Source: Archaeoglobaceae archaeon (GTDB lineage: Archaea > Halobacteriota > Archaeoglobi > Archaeoglobales > Archaeoglobaceae). Taken from it: a stretch of DNA of 37,558 nucleotides. Shown here piece by piece: positions 34,868-37,558 of the stretch. The position numbers and the translations under genes were made by a program. Each line of letters begins with the position of its first letter. The stretch's first letter is position 1. Below the pieces are notes generated by a model, which ran no database searches, was not told where the DNA came from, and saw only the letters and a program-made list of their open reading frames with translations. The stretch lies in the NCBI GenBank assembly GCA_015520485.1, contig WAPX01000019.1:1-37558 (forward strand), given 5' to 3'.

Positions 34868-34926
34868 TCCCTACACCTCTATTTGCTATAATCTATTTGT
34901 TACTGTATATCTTACTTAAAATTAAG

Positions 34927-34941
34927 AAATATATAAAAAAA
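34927..34941 (-). promoter_or_regulatory. TATA box and oligo-T stretch between the YeiH-like gene and the propeller gene
   Basis: Minus-strand TTTTTTTATATATTT carries a T7 run (34935-34941) suited to ending the upstream YeiH-like transcript. It also carries a TATA box (centred near 34932) that would start the propeller transcript near 34907, with a leader of about 40 bases. Confidence 0.5.
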
Positions 34942-34954
34942 TTAAATTAAATGT

Positions 34955-36349
34955 TTAGCCCAGCGTTCCTATGCTTGACCAGTACCAGCCCAGCACTATG
35001 ACTGACATTATAAATCCGAGCACGACGTTGACGATGGCTCCTGAAGAGAATGCGATCCATGGCTTCTTGCCCGTTGCCGCAAGTTCTCTGAATCTGGTTG
35101 TTAAGCCTATGCTGAAGAACGTGAATATGAACGTCCAGGTTCTCATCGTTTTTATTGGCCCTATGAGTAATGGTTTCATGTGATGCAGATACACTTCGAG
35201 CGGGACACCGGCAGTTATGAGTGTCATTACAACAGATGCCGCAAAGAAACCAAGAACAAACTTCGGGAATCTCCACCAGATTTCCATTGCAGACGGCTTT
35301 TGACCTCTTTCTGCAACTTCCCATTTCGTTGTGGCAATTATTGCCATTACAAATGCCCAGAGACCAATCCACATATCTCTGCCTATGACCTTCATCAGTG
35401 TAAACGCCCAAACTGCTATATCAGCACCGAAGCCGTACTTGGCCTGATACATCAGTCCGTACTGCATTGCAGCAGCAAATCCAGCAGCGTCAGCGAATTC
35501 TGAGGTTCCGACCCATGCTCCAACGATTCCCGGATGTAGGTTCAGCGCCCATCCCACGTAAGGTATGACGAAAATCATCACTATAGCCCAGACGACGACA
35601 CAGGTTATACCCATGGCCACGTGCTCTTTTTTAGCCCTCACGGCAGCTGCCATTGCTATGGATGCTGAAACGCCACAAACTGCCCCTCCAGCACCGAGCA
35701 CAGCGGCAAACCTTCTGTCAAGTTTAAGCAGTTTCACACCCACGAAGTATATTGTTACGAAAGTCGATACTGCTATGGTTGTTGCCTGTGCGAATGCAAC
35801 CGGACCGGCGTAAACTATGAGCATGAAAGGTAACGTTGCCCCGAGCAGGACGATACCGGTTTTAATGTAGTATTCTACTCTGAATCCAGCATCCATCCAT
35901 TTAGGCATCCGTATAGTATTACCGATTAGCAGTCCAACTATCAATGCAAGAAGTGGAGCTTCGAGGTTGTAGTGGTGAGCTGTTTCATTTGATGAGAATA
36001 CGGCTATCAACACTGAGAATACATACACAAACGTGAACGATGGAATATACTCACTCGGCTTAAATCCAAGTATAGCACTGCTTATTGTGAACACCACGAA
36101 CCAGAAGGCAAAGTTTGCAATGTACCATACGCCGTGTTGCTGAAAGTGCTGAGCGAGCTTTGCCCACCCCTCTGCCGTGAAGCTCCATTTCGGTGGATAG
36201 ACTGCGAGCGGTTTCAGTGTCATGCCGTTGAAGTACAGCACTGCTGCAAGCACTATTACCAGGAAGGCTATCCACACTGCCCACCAGTCCTCTGTTTTCC
36301 ACAGCGTCTGTACTCCTCGTATTACTTCCACTTTTTCTTCGTCTGACAT
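34955..36349 (-). CDS. YeiH/UPF0324 family transporter (putative sulfate or sulfur-anion exporter)
   Basis: A 464-residue integral membrane protein of the UPF0324/PF03601 family, annotated in other genomes as a putative sulfate exporter. About ten hydrophobic segments are present. The conserved glycine-rich block is GAGGAVCGVSASIAMAAAVRAKKEHVAMG in the middle, and NLHPGIVGAWVGTSEFADAAGFAAA follows. The reading frame is open for another 49 codons upstream, but the ATG at 36349 has a strong GGAGGTGA site just ahead and the upstream part is not conserved-looking. It is divergent from the GPN GTPase. In a sulfate reducer a transporter for sulfite, thiosulfate or taurine-derived sulfur is plausible; the substrate is unproven. 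Confidence 0.82.
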   Translation of the reverse strand: MSDEEKVEVIRGVQTLWKTEDWWAVWIAFLVIVLAAVLYFNGMTLKPLAVYPPKWSFTAEGWAKLAQHFQQHGVWYIANFAFWFVVFTISSAILGFKPSEYIPSFTFVYVFSVLIAVFSSNETAHHYNLEAPLLALIVGLLIGNTIRMPKWMDAGFRVEYYIKTGIVLLGATLPFMLIVYAGPVAFAQATTIAVSTFVTIYFVGVKLLKLDRRFAAVLGAGGAVCGVSASIAMAAAVRAKKEHVAMGITCVVVWAIVMIFVIPYVGWALNLHPGIVGAWVGTSEFADAAGFAAAMQYGLMYQAKYGFGADIAVWAFTLMKVIGRDMWIGLWAFVMAIIATTKWEVAERGQKPSAMEIWWRFPKFVLGFFAASVVMTLITAGVPLEVYLHHMKPLLIGPIKTMRTWTFIFTFFSIGLTTRFRELAATGKKPWIAFSSGAIVNVVLGFIMSVIVLGWYWSSIGTLG

Positions 36350-36479
36350 CCGTTTTTCACCTCCTGTTGAATTCTGAACGTAACTGTGGATGTCAATTAA
36401 TATCCAGATGTCGTCAGGAAAACTGTCAGACAGTGTCAGTGGAAGCAACTGTTTTTTTCCGGAGTCGCAAGTTGTGAAC

Positions 36480-37187
36480 ATGAACCTTATAGTCATTGGC
36501 CCGGCTGGAAGCGGAAAAAGCGCTCTCGTTTCAAGTTTCTCGCAGTTTTTAAAGGAGGAGGGCTACGATACTAAAGCAGTAAACCTCGATCCCGCCTCAC
36601 CTCCAGTTTACGACGCTTTTAAAGACGTAAGAGAGTTCGTTAAAACTGAAGAAGTTATGGTGAAGGAAGGGCTTGGAATAAACGGGGCGTTGATAAGATC
36701 AATGGACATGAGTTTAAATTACATAGACGAATTAATCGTTAAATCCGATTTCACGATATACGACACGCCCGGCCAGATGGAGCTGTTCGTATACCTGAAT
36801 TCCGGTATTGAAATCGCTAAAAAAATCGGTAAATCCGATGCGAGTGTGTGCATTTTTGTGGTTGACACAGCGGTGGCATCCACTCCGGAGAACTACGTCT
36901 CCATACTTGCCCAGAACGCCGTGGTCTCTCTGAGACTTGACATGCCGACGCTTACAGTTTTCAACAAGGTGGACGTAAGAAAGGTGCCAACAATTGAAGA
37001 AGTCAGGAGCAAAATCAGGGAGGGAGGAGGCGTTCTTTCTGAGCTCATGGAGGGGTTGCTGGACTTCATGAACGTTACTACTGCGAGGTACAGAACTGTG
37101 GCCGTATCTGCCAAGAGCGGAGAGGGGCTGGACGACCTGCTCTGTGCGGTAAACGAAGTGTTCTGCTCGTGCGGAGATTTGAGTTAA
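36480..37187 (+). CDS. GPN-loop family GTPase
   Basis: A 235-residue P-loop GTPase of the GPN (PF03029) family, relatives of eukaryotic XAB1/GPN1-3 needed for RNA polymerase assembly. Walker A GPAGSGKS is at residues 7-14, the G3 motif DTPGQ at 95-99, and the G4 motif NKVD at 162-165. The family's characteristic Gly-Pro-Asn loop here reads Gly66-Ile67-Asn68 (LGINGALI), an unusual replacement of the proline. The upstream reading frame is open to 36390, but MNLIVIGPAG at 36480 fits the family start. Archaea normally carry one such protein; it presumably dimerises. It is divergent from the YeiH-like gene. Confidence 0.9.
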   Translation: MNLIVIGPAGSGKSALVSSFSQFLKEEGYDTKAVNLDPASPPVYDAFKDVREFVKTEEVMVKEGLGINGALIRSMDMSLNYIDELIVKSDFTIYDTPGQMELFVYLNSGIEIAKKIGKSDASVCIFVVDTAVASTPENYVSILAQNAVVSLRLDMPTLTVFNKVDVRKVPTIEEVRSKIREGGGVLSELMEGLLDFMNVTTARYRTVAVSAKSGEGLDDLLCAVNEVFCSCGDLS

Positions 37188-37220
37188 AGTCGAGCTGACG
37201 CGTTTATATTTTGCCAGTCA

Positions 37221-37230
37221 GTTTTTTGTT
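37221..37230 (+). terminator. Oligo-T tract after the GPN GTPase gene
   Basis: GTTTTTTGTT follows the stop codon by about 33 bases and would suit archaeal oligo-T termination. No strong hairpin precedes it. Confidence 0.3.
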
Positions 37231-37249
37231 AAAACACCATCAGGATAAC

Positions 37250-37259
37250 CTTTAAATTA
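37250..37259 (+). promoter_or_regulatory. TATA box of tRNA-Arg
   Basis: CTTTAAATTA is centred about 28 bases before the mature tRNA 5' end, the normal archaeal spacing. Confidence 0.55.
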
Positions 37260-37281
37260 CATGTAGTGCCAGCAATCTCAG

Positions 37282-37359
37282 GGGCCCGTGGCTTAGCATG
37301 GATAAAGCACCGGCCTTCTAAGCCGGGGATCGCGGGTTCAAATCCCGCCGGGTCCGCCA
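37282..37359 (+). tRNA. tRNA-Arg (anticodon TCT)
   Basis: The acceptor stem GGGCCCG/CGGGTCC has one G-T pair. The D-arm follows, then the anticodon stem CCGGC/GCCGG around CTTCTAA (anticodon TCT), T-arm GCGGG with TTCAAAT, discriminator G and an encoded CCA (37357-37359). No intron. Confidence 0.95.
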
Positions 37360-37384
37360 TTTATTTTTCCCGTGTGACTTGACG

Positions 37385-37558
37385 TTACCAGATGACCTTC
37401 TCATTAAGCACGTTTTCATAGAATTTCAAAGCAAAGTAAATACTTTTTTATGGTGGATCTGCTTTTGTTTGAAGTACTCTTTCAGCTTTATTTCTTCGAT
37501 GAGCTTGCAGATTAGCTCATGTCGCTCATGTGGCGTAAGCTTTTTAATATCTAAACTC
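37385..37558 (-). pseudogene. Frameshifted coding remnant beside tRNA-Arg, edge-truncated
   Basis: The minus strand from the window edge reads SLDIKKLTPHERHELICKL and continues IEEIKLKEYFKQKQIHHKKVFT to about 37430. A one-base frame change then gives FALKFYENVLNEKVIW and a stop at 37385-37387. The composition is protein-like (Lys/Glu helices). Loss of frame suggests decay. I do not recognise the family; a mobile-element or integrase-related origin is only suggested by its place next to a tRNA gene. Confidence 0.45.

Noticed and set aside
36390-36479. N-terminal extension of the GPN GTPase
   Set aside because: Family members begin with a few residues before the first beta strand and P-loop, which matches the ATG at 36480.
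36350-36496. N-terminal extension of the YeiH-like protein
   Set aside because: The strong ribosome binding site just before 36349 decides for the shorter protein, and the extension overlaps the divergent GTPase's 5' region.

Overview
The window looks like a chromosomal segment of a hyperthermophilic euryarchaeon of the Archaeoglobales (Archaeoglobus, Ferroglobus or Geoglobus type). The reasons are a formylmethanofuran:H4MPT formyltransferase, a complete tgtA-arcS archaeosine pair plus queC, an archaeal split GMP synthase, inositol-1-phosphate synthase, a UPF0324/YeiH transporter, TATA-box promoters with very short leaders, and many tightly packed genes with GGAGGTG-type ribosome binding sites. 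The genus is inferred, not proven.

Layout. 1-640: remains of an IS6-like transposase gene on the minus strand, broken by frameshifts. 640-3.8 kb: a small secreted-protein fragment, an AI-2E-family permease, and an actin-like ATPase encoded just downstream of a four-helix membrane protein. 3.9-6.8 kb: queC and metG, probably one operon. 6.9-7.5 kb: a SatP/GPR1-type acetate carrier, followed by about 480 bases with no gene I can support. 7.9-12.2 kb: a leftward run of two glycosyltransferases, a flippase-like membrane protein, a MoaD-like ubiquitin-fold protein and GMP synthase subunit B. 12.3-16.9 kb: a cysteine-cluster protein, a membrane protein, then tgtA and arcS overlapping by 14 bases. 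16.9-20.9 kb: inositol-1-phosphate synthase divergent from a GH38 alpha-mannosidase. 20.9-22.7 kb: tRNA-Pro(GGG), a stand-alone CobN-like N-terminal domain and a GNAT acetyltransferase.

22.7-28.4 kb holds the accessory island: a CRISPR interference operon (cas8/Cst1, cas7/Cst2, cas5, cas3 with fused HD domain) that is visibly more AT-rich than its surroundings. It has no cas1, cas2, cas4 or CRISPR array in the window. Directly upstream of cas8 lies a decayed cas6: the C-terminal 60 or so codons survive in two frames and still end in the Cas6 glycine-rich motif, and its stop codon overlaps the cas8 start. The complex therefore presumably relies on a Cas6 and arrays encoded elsewhere.

28.6-37.6 kb returns to core genes: a surface beta-propeller protein, purC-carA, moaC, ftr, an intracellular beta-propeller protein, the YeiH-like transporter, a GPN-loop GTPase whose GPN motif reads Gly-Ile-Asn, and tRNA-Arg(TCT). 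A short frameshifted coding remnant follows the tRNA at the window edge.
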